Below, in pieces: positions 57,734 to 64,000 of a stretch of 64,000 bases of DNA; within the stretch, counting starts at the first letter, position 1; the number at the start of each line of letters is the position of its first letter. The DNA lies in the NCBI GenBank assembly GCA_027592035.1, contig JAQCIK010000005.1, positions 1-64,000 on the forward strand, read 5' to 3'. The position numbers and the translations under genes are program-made. Below the pieces are notes generated by a model. The model was given only the letters and a program-made list of their open reading frames with translations. It had not been told where the DNA came from and did no database searches. Source of the stretch: Casp-actino8 sp001510455. GTDB taxonomy: Bacteria; Actinomycetota; Acidimicrobiia; Acidimicrobiales; Ilumatobacteraceae.

Positions 57734-58918
57734 TTACTTCGGAAGGCCGAGAACTCGTTCGCCGAGAACGTTGCGCTGGATCTCGTTGGAGCCGCCGTAG
57801 ATCGTGTCGGATCGCGTGAACAGGAACAGTTTCTGTTCGAGGGTCAGTTCGTAGGGAAGGGCCTCACCGATCAGGCCGGCCGGACCCATGATCTCCATCA
57901 TGAGTTCACCGAGATCGCGATGCCAGGTTCCCCAGAACAGTTTCGAGATACTCGCTTCGGGGCCAGGAACACCCTTGGCCGACATACTGCGCAGAGCGTT
58001 CCACTTCAAGAGATGGAGACCGGTGTGAGCACTGGCCAGCTTCTGCCGGATCACCGGATCGTCGATACGACCGAAACGACGAGCCAGTTCGACGGTTGCA
58101 TCGAGTTCGCGTTCGAAACCCACCTGCTGCGCAAGGGTCGAGATACCCCGTTCGTAACCGAGGAGCGCCATGGCGATCTTCCAGCCGTCACCGGGTCGGC
58201 CCACCACCATGTCGGAGGTGGTGCGAGCCTCGGTGAAGAACGTCTCGTTGAATTCACCACCACCGGTCACCTGACGGATGGGGCGAACCTCGACACCGGG
58301 CTGATCCATCGGAACGAGGAAGAAGGTCAGACCTTGATGACGTTGCGACCCGGGTTCACTGCGAGCCACGACGAAACACCAGTGGCTCACGTGAGCGAGA
58401 GAGGTCCAGACTTTCTGGCCGTCGATCAGCCACTCGTCACCCTCGAGTCGCGCCTTCGTCTGAACGTTGGCGAGATCGCTGCCGGCGTTGGGCTCGCTGT
58501 AACCCTGACACCAACGCTCGTCGCCGCGAAGGATCCCGGGTAGGAAACGGGCGCACTGTTCGGGGGTTCCGTATTCGATGATGGTGGGAGCGAGAAGGTT
58601 CTCACCCATGTGATTGGTGCGTGCCGGTGCGTCGGCCCGCACGTACTCCTCGGCCCAGATGATCTGCTGATCGACCGTCGCTCCACGGCCACCGAACTCC
58701 TTCGGCCAACCGAGTCCGATCCAGCCCGCTTCGCCGAGGACCTTCTCCCACTCGACACGAATGTCGAACCCGATGTCTTCGTCACCGGGGCCACCTCGGC
58801 CGCGCAGGGCCGCGAACTCACCGGTCACGTTGCTGCGAAGCCAGTCGCGAACGAGTTCGCGGAATTCGCGATCGTCGTTCGGCAGATCGGGTCGGGTCGT
58901 GGTGTCGAGAGCAGTCAT
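57734..58918 (-). CDS. Acyl-CoA dehydrogenase
   Basis: 394-aa FAD enzyme of the acyl-CoA dehydrogenase fold. GWIGLGWPKEFGGRGATVDQ in the N-terminal helical domain, WCQGYSEPNAGSDLANVQTK in the FAD/substrate region, and the C-terminal TIYGGSNEIQRNVLGERVLG segment are typical of the FadE-type actinobacterial branch. ATG 58918 is chosen; a GTG at 58954 is possible but would run through the palindrome at 58926-58942. Followed by SDR, crotonase and PaaI genes. Confidence 0.9.
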   Translation of the reverse strand: MTALDTTTRPDLPNDDREFRELVRDWLRSNVTGEFAALRGRGGPGDEDIGFDIRVEWEKVLGEAGWIGLGWPKEFGGRGATVDQQIIWAEEYVRADAPARTNHMGENLLAPTIIEYGTPEQCARFLPGILRGDERWCQGYSEPNAGSDLANVQTKARLEGDEWLIDGQKVWTSLAHVSHWCFVVARSEPGSQRHQGLTFFLVPMDQPGVEVRPIRQVTGGGEFNETFFTEARTTSDMVVGRPGDGWKIAMALLGYERGISTLAQQVGFERELDATVELARRFGRIDDPVIRQKLASAHTGLHLLKWNALRSMSAKGVPGPEASISKLFWGTWHRDLGELMMEIMGPAGLIGEALPYELTLEQKLFLFTRSDTIYGGSNEIQRNVLGERVLGLPK

Positions 58919-58925
58919 GGCGGTA

Positions 58926-58942
58926 TCTGACGGGGTGTCAGA
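58926..58942. promoter_or_regulatory. Candidate operator TCTGAC-N5-GTCAGA
   Basis: TCTGAC (58926-58931) and GTCAGA (58937-58942) form a 17-bp palindrome with a 5-bp centre, between the two divergent acyl-CoA dehydrogenase genes and 8 bp upstream of the ATG at 58918. Size and place fit a TetR-family fatty-acid regulator site. No regulator gene is in the neighbourhood. Confidence 0.5.
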
Positions 58943-59004
58943 AACCTTACTCACCCCGTACGTCCGGCCCGACGCCGGGGTTCGGTCGGCCGGGTGACGA
59001 GGGT

Positions 59005-59010
59005 TACGGT
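59005..59010 (+). promoter_or_regulatory. Leaderless -10 element TACGGT
   Basis: TACGGT, 6 nt before ATG 59017. Confidence 0.6.
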
Positions 59011-59016
59011 CGGGTC

Positions 59017-60291
59017 ATGGATTTCTCCGTTCCTGCCAGCGTTCAGGCCACCCTCGAGGCCCTCGACGCGTTCATCGACGCCGAGATCAAGCCGCTGCAA
59101 GCAGCCGACGACAACGAGCGGTTCTTCGACCATCGACGTGAGTGGGCCCGGACCGACTTCGACAACGGCGGCGTACCCCGAGCCGAGTGGGAGGAGTTGC
59201 TCCGCGAGATGCGACGCCGTGCCGATGCGGCTGGTTGGCTCCGGCTCGCCTTGCCAGCCGAGTTCGGCGGACGAGACGCCAGCAATCTGGAGATGGCGAT
59301 CATCCGAGAACACCTCGCCACCAAAGGGCTCGGTCTGCACAATGACCTGCAGAACGAATCCTCGATCGTCGGCAATTTCCCGACGGTTCTCATGATGCGC
59401 GACTTCGGAACCGAGGAACAGAAGAAGGAATGGATGCCCGGTTTCCTCGATGGGACCAAACGGCTGGCGTTCGGTCTCACCGAACCGAACCACGGGAGTG
59501 ATGCAACCTTCCTCGAGACGACAGCCGTGCGCGACGGTGACGAATGGGTCATCAACGGAATGAAGAGATGGAACTCGGGTCTGCACCACGCGACCCACGA
59601 CATCATCTTTGCTCGCACTTCGGGTGACCCCGGAAGTCCCGTCGGCATCTCGGCATTCCTGGTGCCCACCGATTCACCCGGCTTCAACGTCGATTTCTTC
59701 TGGTGGACGTTCAACATGCCCACCGACCACGCCGAGGTGAGCATGGTCGACGTCCGAGTGCCCGACAGTGCTCTGTTCGGGCGACTCGATCACGGTCTCG
59801 ACTTGGCACAGCACTTCGTGCACGAGAATCGCATTCGTCAGGCCGCCTCGTCACTCGGTGCCGCGCAGTTCTGCATCGACGAGGCGGTGGCGTACGCCAA
59901 CTCGCGTGTCACGTGGGGAAAGAAGCTGTCGACCAACCAGGCGATCCAGTTCCCGCTCATCGAAATGCACACCGAAGCAGCGATGCTCCGGCAACTCATT
60001 CGATACACGGCGTGGTTGATGGATGCCTCCACGAAGAGCGATCGTCCCGACGTGGAAGGTTTCATGGAGTTCACGCACCTCGTCGCAATGTGCAACTACC
60101 GCGCCAATCGACTCGCATGCGACGCCGCCGATCGGGCCATGCAGACGTGCGGAGGTGTCGGATACAGCCGGCACATGCCTTTCGAACACATCTATCGACA
60201 CCATCGGCGTTACCGGATCACCGAGGGCAGTGAAGAGATTCAGATGCGCAAGGTCGGCCAGCACCTCTTCGGTTTCGGCAAGAAGAAGTAG
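59017..60291 (+). CDS. Acyl-CoA dehydrogenase
   Basis: 424-aa acyl-CoA dehydrogenase. GWLRLALPAEFGGRDASNLE, AFGLTEPNHGSDATFLETTA and VINGMKRWNSGLHHATHDII belong to the N-terminal and middle domains; MQTCGGVGYSRHMPFEHIYR and YRITEGSEEIQMRKVGQHLF belong to the C-terminal domain. Start fixed by TACGGT 6 nt before the ATG. Divergent from another acyl-CoA dehydrogenase with a shared palindrome between them. Substrate chain type is not readable. Confidence 0.9.
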   Translation: MDFSVPASVQATLEALDAFIDAEIKPLQAADDNERFFDHRREWARTDFDNGGVPRAEWEELLREMRRRADAAGWLRLALPAEFGGRDASNLEMAIIREHLATKGLGLHNDLQNESSIVGNFPTVLMMRDFGTEEQKKEWMPGFLDGTKRLAFGLTEPNHGSDATFLETTAVRDGDEWVINGMKRWNSGLHHATHDIIFARTSGDPGSPVGISAFLVPTDSPGFNVDFFWWTFNMPTDHAEVSMVDVRVPDSALFGRLDHGLDLAQHFVHENRIRQAASSLGAAQFCIDEAVAYANSRVTWGKKLSTNQAIQFPLIEMHTEAAMLRQLIRYTAWLMDASTKSDRPDVEGFMEFTHLVAMCNYRANRLACDAADRAMQTCGGVGYSRHMPFEHIYRHHRRYRITEGSEEIQMRKVGQHLFGFGKKK

Positions 60292-60317
60292 CCCGAACGC
60301 AAGGTCGAAAGCAGCTC

Positions 60318-61331
60318 TCAGTCGGCGAAGAGGGACGCCGACCCACGCATCACGACCCCGACTGCGGCACCGACCGGGGCCAGATCTTCGACCGGCACCC
60401 GTACCGACACGAGTTCGCCGTTCATGAGGCGCACCCCGAGGGTTCCGTCATGTCCGTAGTAAGCACGGCGTTCGACGATCCCTGGCCGGCCGTCTCCGGC
60501 GATCGACAGCTGTTCGGGTCGTACGAGGACGGTGACCGGTCCGTCGTCGCGATCGCACGGCTGAGCGCCGAGAACGTGCGTGACCATTCCGTCGGCCACC
60601 CGAGCCGTGAGGAGATTGGCGTCGCCGATGAACCGAGCGACCTCGACCGAGGCCGGACTCTCGTAGATGTCGGAAGGCGAACCTTGTTGCGCAACGACTC
60701 CGTCGAGCAGAACCACCACGTGGTCGGCGATCGACATGGCCTCTTCTTGATCATGGGTGACGAGCAGGGTCGTGGTGCCCGTCTGACGAAGAATTGCGAT
60801 CACCTCGTCGCGGATGCCGGCCCGAAGTCCGGCATCGAGGGCCGAGAAAGGTTCGTCGAGCAGAACCAGATGGGGAGACGGTGCGAGGGCGCGAGCGAGA
60901 GCGACCCGTTGTTGTTGTCCACCCGAGATCTCGGACGGGCGACGATCGTTCATGCCATCGAGACCGACCAGACGTGTCATCTCGGCGATGCGAGATGCGC
61001 TGCCACGGGGGAGTCCGAATCCGATGTTGCCGGCCACCGTCAAGTGGGGGAAGAGAGCGCCGTCCTGCGGGACGATTCCCACCCCGCGCCGGTCGGGACG
61101 GACGTGGACGTCGGGGGAGCCGACGAGAGAACCATCGATCTCGATGGAACCCTGATCGACGCGCTCGAAACCGGCGATGAGCCTCAACAAGGTGGTCTTG
61201 CCCTGACCGGACGGCCCGAGCACCGCAGTGACGCTTCCATCGGGAGCATCGAACGACACGCCGCGCAGGACCTCGACTCGGCCGAAGCGCTTCGAGAGGT
61301 TCGAGACACGAAGAGTGGGGTGGTCAGTCAT
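60318..61331 (-). CDS. ABC transporter ATP-binding protein, Fe(III)-type (FbpC-like)
   Basis: 337-aa ATPase. Walker A GPSGQGKTTLL near residues 40-50, Q-loop VPQDGALFPHLTVAGNI, signature EISGGQQQRVALARA, Walker B HLVLLDEPFSALD, H-loop VTHDQEEAMSIAD, then a TOBE domain from about 240. It powers the permease encoded 26 bp upstream. Order lipoprotein, permease, ATPase is the standard FbpABC/FutABC arrangement. Confidence 0.9.
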   Translation of the reverse strand: MTDHPTLRVSNLSKRFGRVEVLRGVSFDAPDGSVTAVLGPSGQGKTTLLRLIAGFERVDQGSIEIDGSLVGSPDVHVRPDRRGVGIVPQDGALFPHLTVAGNIGFGLPRGSASRIAEMTRLVGLDGMNDRRPSEISGGQQQRVALARALAPSPHLVLLDEPFSALDAGLRAGIRDEVIAILRQTGTTTLLVTHDQEEAMSIADHVVVLLDGVVAQQGSPSDIYESPASVEVARFIGDANLLTARVADGMVTHVLGAQPCDRDDGPVTVLVRPEQLSIAGDGRPGIVERRAYYGHDGTLGVRLMNGELVSVRVPVEDLAPVGAAVGVVMRGSASLFAD

Positions 61332-61357
61332 GGCAAAGGGTGTCGGTGCGATCGTGA

Positions 61358-62881
61358 TCAGCGACGTCCGGTGGCGATGGCGGTGGGGATGGCGACGAAC
61401 ACGATGATCGCCAAAGCGTACGGTCCGGCCCCGGCGTAATCCGACACGGTGGTGTACGTCCAGAGTCGCGTGGCGAGAGTCTCGGTGCCGGTGGGACGAA
61501 GAAGCATCGTGACCGGAAGCTCCTTCATGGCGGCCAATGTCACCAACGCCGCGGCGGCGGCAAGACCGGGTGCGACGAGGGGGAGGTTGATGCGTCGCAC
61601 CACCGCCATCGGTGAACTACCGAGCGAACGCGCCACGTCGTCGAGACCCAGAGGAATCTGCTCGGCACTCGCCCGTATTCCGCCGACGGCGAGGGGAAGG
61701 AAGAGGGCGACGTACGCGAGAACCAGAAGCGGAGCCTCGAGGTACACGGGACGCATCACGCGAACGCCGATGAAGACCATCGAGATCGCCACGACGATTC
61801 CGGGAAGGGCGTGGGTGACGTAGGTCGAGCGATCGAGCAGGAGTGTGGTTCGAGTTCGATAGCGCGCAACGAGCAATGCGATCGGGAGCGCAACTAGAAC
61901 AGTGGCGACGGCGGCCACGACCGAATAACGCACCGAACCCCACAGGGCCGACATCACGTCACCGAATCCGTCTTCGGGGCCGTAACTGTCGACCCAGACC
62001 AGGATTCGCCACACCGGGAACACGAGTGACACCGCAGTGATCGCCACGGCGAGCAGCTGGAACCACACGGCGTTGCGACGAAGTCGAATGGGGCGATGGC
62101 GGGCAACCGCGCGTGACGTCATGGTGGTGACGGCGCGACCACGGGCCACGACTTCGGCGACCACCAGAGCCAAGGCGATGAGCACGAGAACGAGGGCCAG
62201 GACGGCGGCGCGAGTGGGGTTGAATCCGGCTCGGTAGGCCCCGTAGATCACCCAGGTGAACGCGTCGTAGCGCATGGTGGCAACTGCGCCGAAGTCACTC
62301 AGTACGTAGAGCGCCACGAGGAGGGAACCGGCGGCGATCGTTCCTCGACACTGTCGAGCGGCGAGCATCATGAGACGCGTCGTGGAACCACGACCGTGCA
62401 CCGAGGCGATTTCTTCCAGTGCTTGGTCGAGGCGTGAGAAGGCGGCCGTGAGAGGAAGGTAGACGTACGGATACGACACGGCGGTGAGAACGAGAAAGGC
62501 GCCCCAGAATCCGGCGAGGGACGACTCCCAACTGATCCAGGCGAAAGCCGCCAGATAACTCGGCACGGCGAGCGGTAGGGCAAGAACGACTCGCCACACG
62601 CGCCGACCGACGAGATCGCTCCGCATCACCGACCAGGCGAGCGGAATCGAGAGAGCGACACTGGCCGCCGTGACCGCGGCAGCGAGAAGGCCGCTTCGGA
62701 CCACGAGGTCGAGAGTTCGTCGTTGCCAGATTTCGTCCCACAGATACGACGCGCCTCGATCGAAGGCGACGTCGACGAGATAGGCGAGAGGTGCCAGCGA
62801 TGCAACGGCGGCCAGAACTGCCGGCACCACCAAAGGGGCCGGCAGACGGGATCGTCGCGAGATCTTCAGGGTCGTCGACAC
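61358..62881 (-). CDS. ABC transporter permease, Fe(III)-type (FbpB-like, fused)
   Basis: 507-aa permease with two tandem six-helix halves, as in FbpB/SfuB. EAA-type loops are visible: EIASVHGRGSTTRLMMLAAR in the first half and DVARSLGSSPMAVVRRINLP in the second, each expected to dock on the ATPase. It lies 15 bp after the binding-protein stop. Iron as substrate is inferred from the whole operon; thiamine (ThiP) is a related alternative. Confidence 0.9.
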   Translation of the reverse strand: MSTTLKISRRSRLPAPLVVPAVLAAVASLAPLAYLVDVAFDRGASYLWDEIWQRRTLDLVVRSGLLAAAVTAASVALSIPLAWSVMRSDLVGRRVWRVVLALPLAVPSYLAAFAWISWESSLAGFWGAFLVLTAVSYPYVYLPLTAAFSRLDQALEEIASVHGRGSTTRLMMLAARQCRGTIAAGSLLVALYVLSDFGAVATMRYDAFTWVIYGAYRAGFNPTRAAVLALVLVLIALALVVAEVVARGRAVTTMTSRAVARHRPIRLRRNAVWFQLLAVAITAVSLVFPVWRILVWVDSYGPEDGFGDVMSALWGSVRYSVVAAVATVLVALPIALLVARYRTRTTLLLDRSTYVTHALPGIVVAISMVFIGVRVMRPVYLEAPLLVLAYVALFLPLAVGGIRASAEQIPLGLDDVARSLGSSPMAVVRRINLPLVAPGLAAAAALVTLAAMKELPVTMLLRPTGTETLATRLWTYTTVSDYAGAGPYALAIIVFVAIPTAIATGRR

Positions 62882-62896
62882 GGCCTCAGTGTGCCG

Positions 62897-63979
62897 TCAG
62901 AGCGTGAGAAGACCCACGTCGGCGAGCAGCTCCTGGGTCGCAGCGATGGAGGACAGATCGGAGAGATCGATGGCGGGAGGATCGAGTTCGTCGAAGGCAG
63001 GTTGACCATCGACCGGCGCCACACCGCCGACGAGCGGGTACTCGAACGACTCGTCGACGAAGTACTGCTGACCCGTGTCGGAGACGAAGTACGACACCAG
63101 ACACTGAGCGGCGCGTCGATTCCCTGATTCGGCGAGGACACCCGCTCCGGCCACGTTGACCAATCCTCCGATGTCACCGGGTAGGTACTGATTCTTCGCC
63201 ACCACCGCGTCGGCTCCTTCGGCGGCGATCTTTTCGAACAGGTAGTAGTGATTGACGAGTCCGAGCGACACCTCGCCGGCGTTCACCGCGTCGCGCACGG
63301 CACCGTTCTTCTCGTAAGCGACCGGATCGTTGTCGGCGAAACCCTGCAGCCATTCACGAGCCGCGTCTTCACCGCGGATCACGCGCAATGCGGTGACGAA
63401 CGATTGCCACGATGCGTTGGTGGGGGCGAAACCGATCTTTCCCTTCCATGACGAGTCGAGGAGTTCGTCGATCGACGCGGGAGGAGCCGGAACCAGGGTC
63501 GGGTTGTAGACGATCACTCGGACTCGTCCGCTCGTTCCGACCCAGTGGCCGATCGGTGAGCTGAACTCGGAAGGAACACGATCGAGTATCGACGTCGGAA
63601 GAGTCGCGAAGAGTCCGACCTGCGACACGGCGCCGAGTGCTCCGGCGTCCTGTGAGAAGAACACATCGGCGGGGGAGGCCGAACCCTCGGTCAGGATCTG
63701 TCCAGCGAGTTCACCACTGTCGCCGTAGCGAACTTCGACACCGATACCGGTGTCGGTGGAGAACGATGTGTAGAGATCGGCGACCAACTTCTCGCTGCGG
63801 CCCGAGTACACCGTGATCGTGCCGGTGGCGCCTTCGCACGGATCGGCGGAGTCGGCGATCTCGGAGGACGTGTCGTTCGATTCACCGTCGTCACCACCGC
63901 AGGCCACCAGTGCAATGGGAAAGAGACCGGCGACGAGGAAACTCACGGAGACGTTCAGGAAGCGACGGGGGGTGGACAT
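62897..63979 (-). CDS. Fe(III)-type ABC substrate-binding lipoprotein (FbpA/FutA-like)
   Basis: 360-aa binding lipoprotein. Signal sequence with lipobox LVAC, Cys27, then GGDDGESNDTSSEIADSAD linker. The mature domain shows GTITVYSGRSEKLVADLYTS, VEVRYGDSGELAGQILTEG, DVFFSQDAGALGAVSQVG and, late, GLVNHYYLFEKIAAEG with the Tyr pair that binds iron in FutA/FbpA proteins. AAAGG precedes the ATG. First gene of the importer; the promoter lies beyond the window end. Confidence 0.92.
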   Translation of the reverse strand: MSTPRRFLNVSVSFLVAGLFPIALVACGGDDGESNDTSSEIADSADPCEGATGTITVYSGRSEKLVADLYTSFSTDTGIGVEVRYGDSGELAGQILTEGSASPADVFFSQDAGALGAVSQVGLFATLPTSILDRVPSEFSSPIGHWVGTSGRVRVIVYNPTLVPAPPASIDELLDSSWKGKIGFAPTNASWQSFVTALRVIRGEDAAREWLQGFADNDPVAYEKNGAVRDAVNAGEVSLGLVNHYYLFEKIAAEGADAVVAKNQYLPGDIGGLVNVAGAGVLAESGNRRAAQCLVSYFVSDTGQQYFVDESFEYPLVGGVAPVDGQPAFDELDPPAIDLSDLSSIAATQELLADVGLLTL

Positions 63980-64000
63980 GGCAACCTTTCAGGGGCGAAG

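Noticed and set aside
1..64000. tRNA, rRNA, insertion sequence, prophage or defence-island genes
   Set aside because: No transposase, integrase, phage, restriction or toxin-antitoxin protein is found, and the gaps are too short for most RNA genes.

Overview
The window is GC-rich, densely packed chromosomal DNA from an actinobacterium. Very short gaps, 4-bp ATGA start/stop overlaps, GTG/TTG starts, a luciferase-like (F420-type) oxidoreductase, a DUF501 protein beside a Ppx/GppA phosphatase, lipoproteins with a CGGDDG-type start, and a ceoB/ceoC locus ordered as in Mycobacterium all point there. The combination of CoxG/XdhC/MoxR/VWA genes, CoA-transferases, acyl-CoA dehydrogenases and rhodanese-ThiF suggests a free-living heterotroph such as a member of Acidimicrobiia; that placement is inference. 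I see no prophage, insertion sequence, CRISPR array, rRNA or tRNA, and no gene-free stretch above about 175 bases.

Layout. 1-5.2 kb: a minus-strand BMP-type (nucleoside-like) ABC importer, ending at a perfect 55-bp palindrome. 5.3-8.6 kb: two crotonase-family proteins, a NUDIX hydrolase and small unknowns. 8.7-11.9 kb: a coupled operon (MobA-like transferase, CoxG, DUF501, Ppx, GNAT). 12-14.2 kb: a frameshifted NlpC/P60 gene, a lipoprotein and a membrane protein. 14.2-19.1 kb: a coupled amidase / MFS / class III CoA-transferase operon divergent from an acyl-CoA thioesterase. 19.1-24 kb: LLM oxidoreductase and a heterodimeric ABC exporter. 24-31.8 kb: YceI, metH divergent from a B12 adenosyltransferase, pepA, a sirtuin. 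31.8-38.4 kb: rhodanese-ThiF, EamA, class II aldolase, RidA, nitroreductase, SRPBCC, FAD oxidoreductase, TIGR01777 epimerase. 38.5-42.7 kb: APC permease, ceoB, ceoC, OB-fold. 42.8-48.2 kb: lpd, 2-oxoacid dehydrogenase E2, a single-ORF LipB-LipA fusion, pirin. 48.3-52.7 kb: M24 peptidase, then coxD/coxE/XdhC-type maturation genes. 52.8-55.8 kb: D-aminoacylase, NUDIX, folE. 55.8-60.3 kb: a beta-oxidation-like set with two divergent acyl-CoA dehydrogenases. 60.3-64 kb: an Fe(III)-type ABC importer.

Most notable: (i) a LipB-LipA fusion inside an lpd-E2 operon, which together form, use and re-oxidise lipoate; (ii) fifteen first-in-unit genes carrying TANNNT (mostly TAG[GC][GC]T) exactly 6-7 nt before an ATG/GTG, indicating widespread leaderless transcription and fixing several start codons; (iii) very compact divergent promoters. 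No wholly new multi-gene system is evident.
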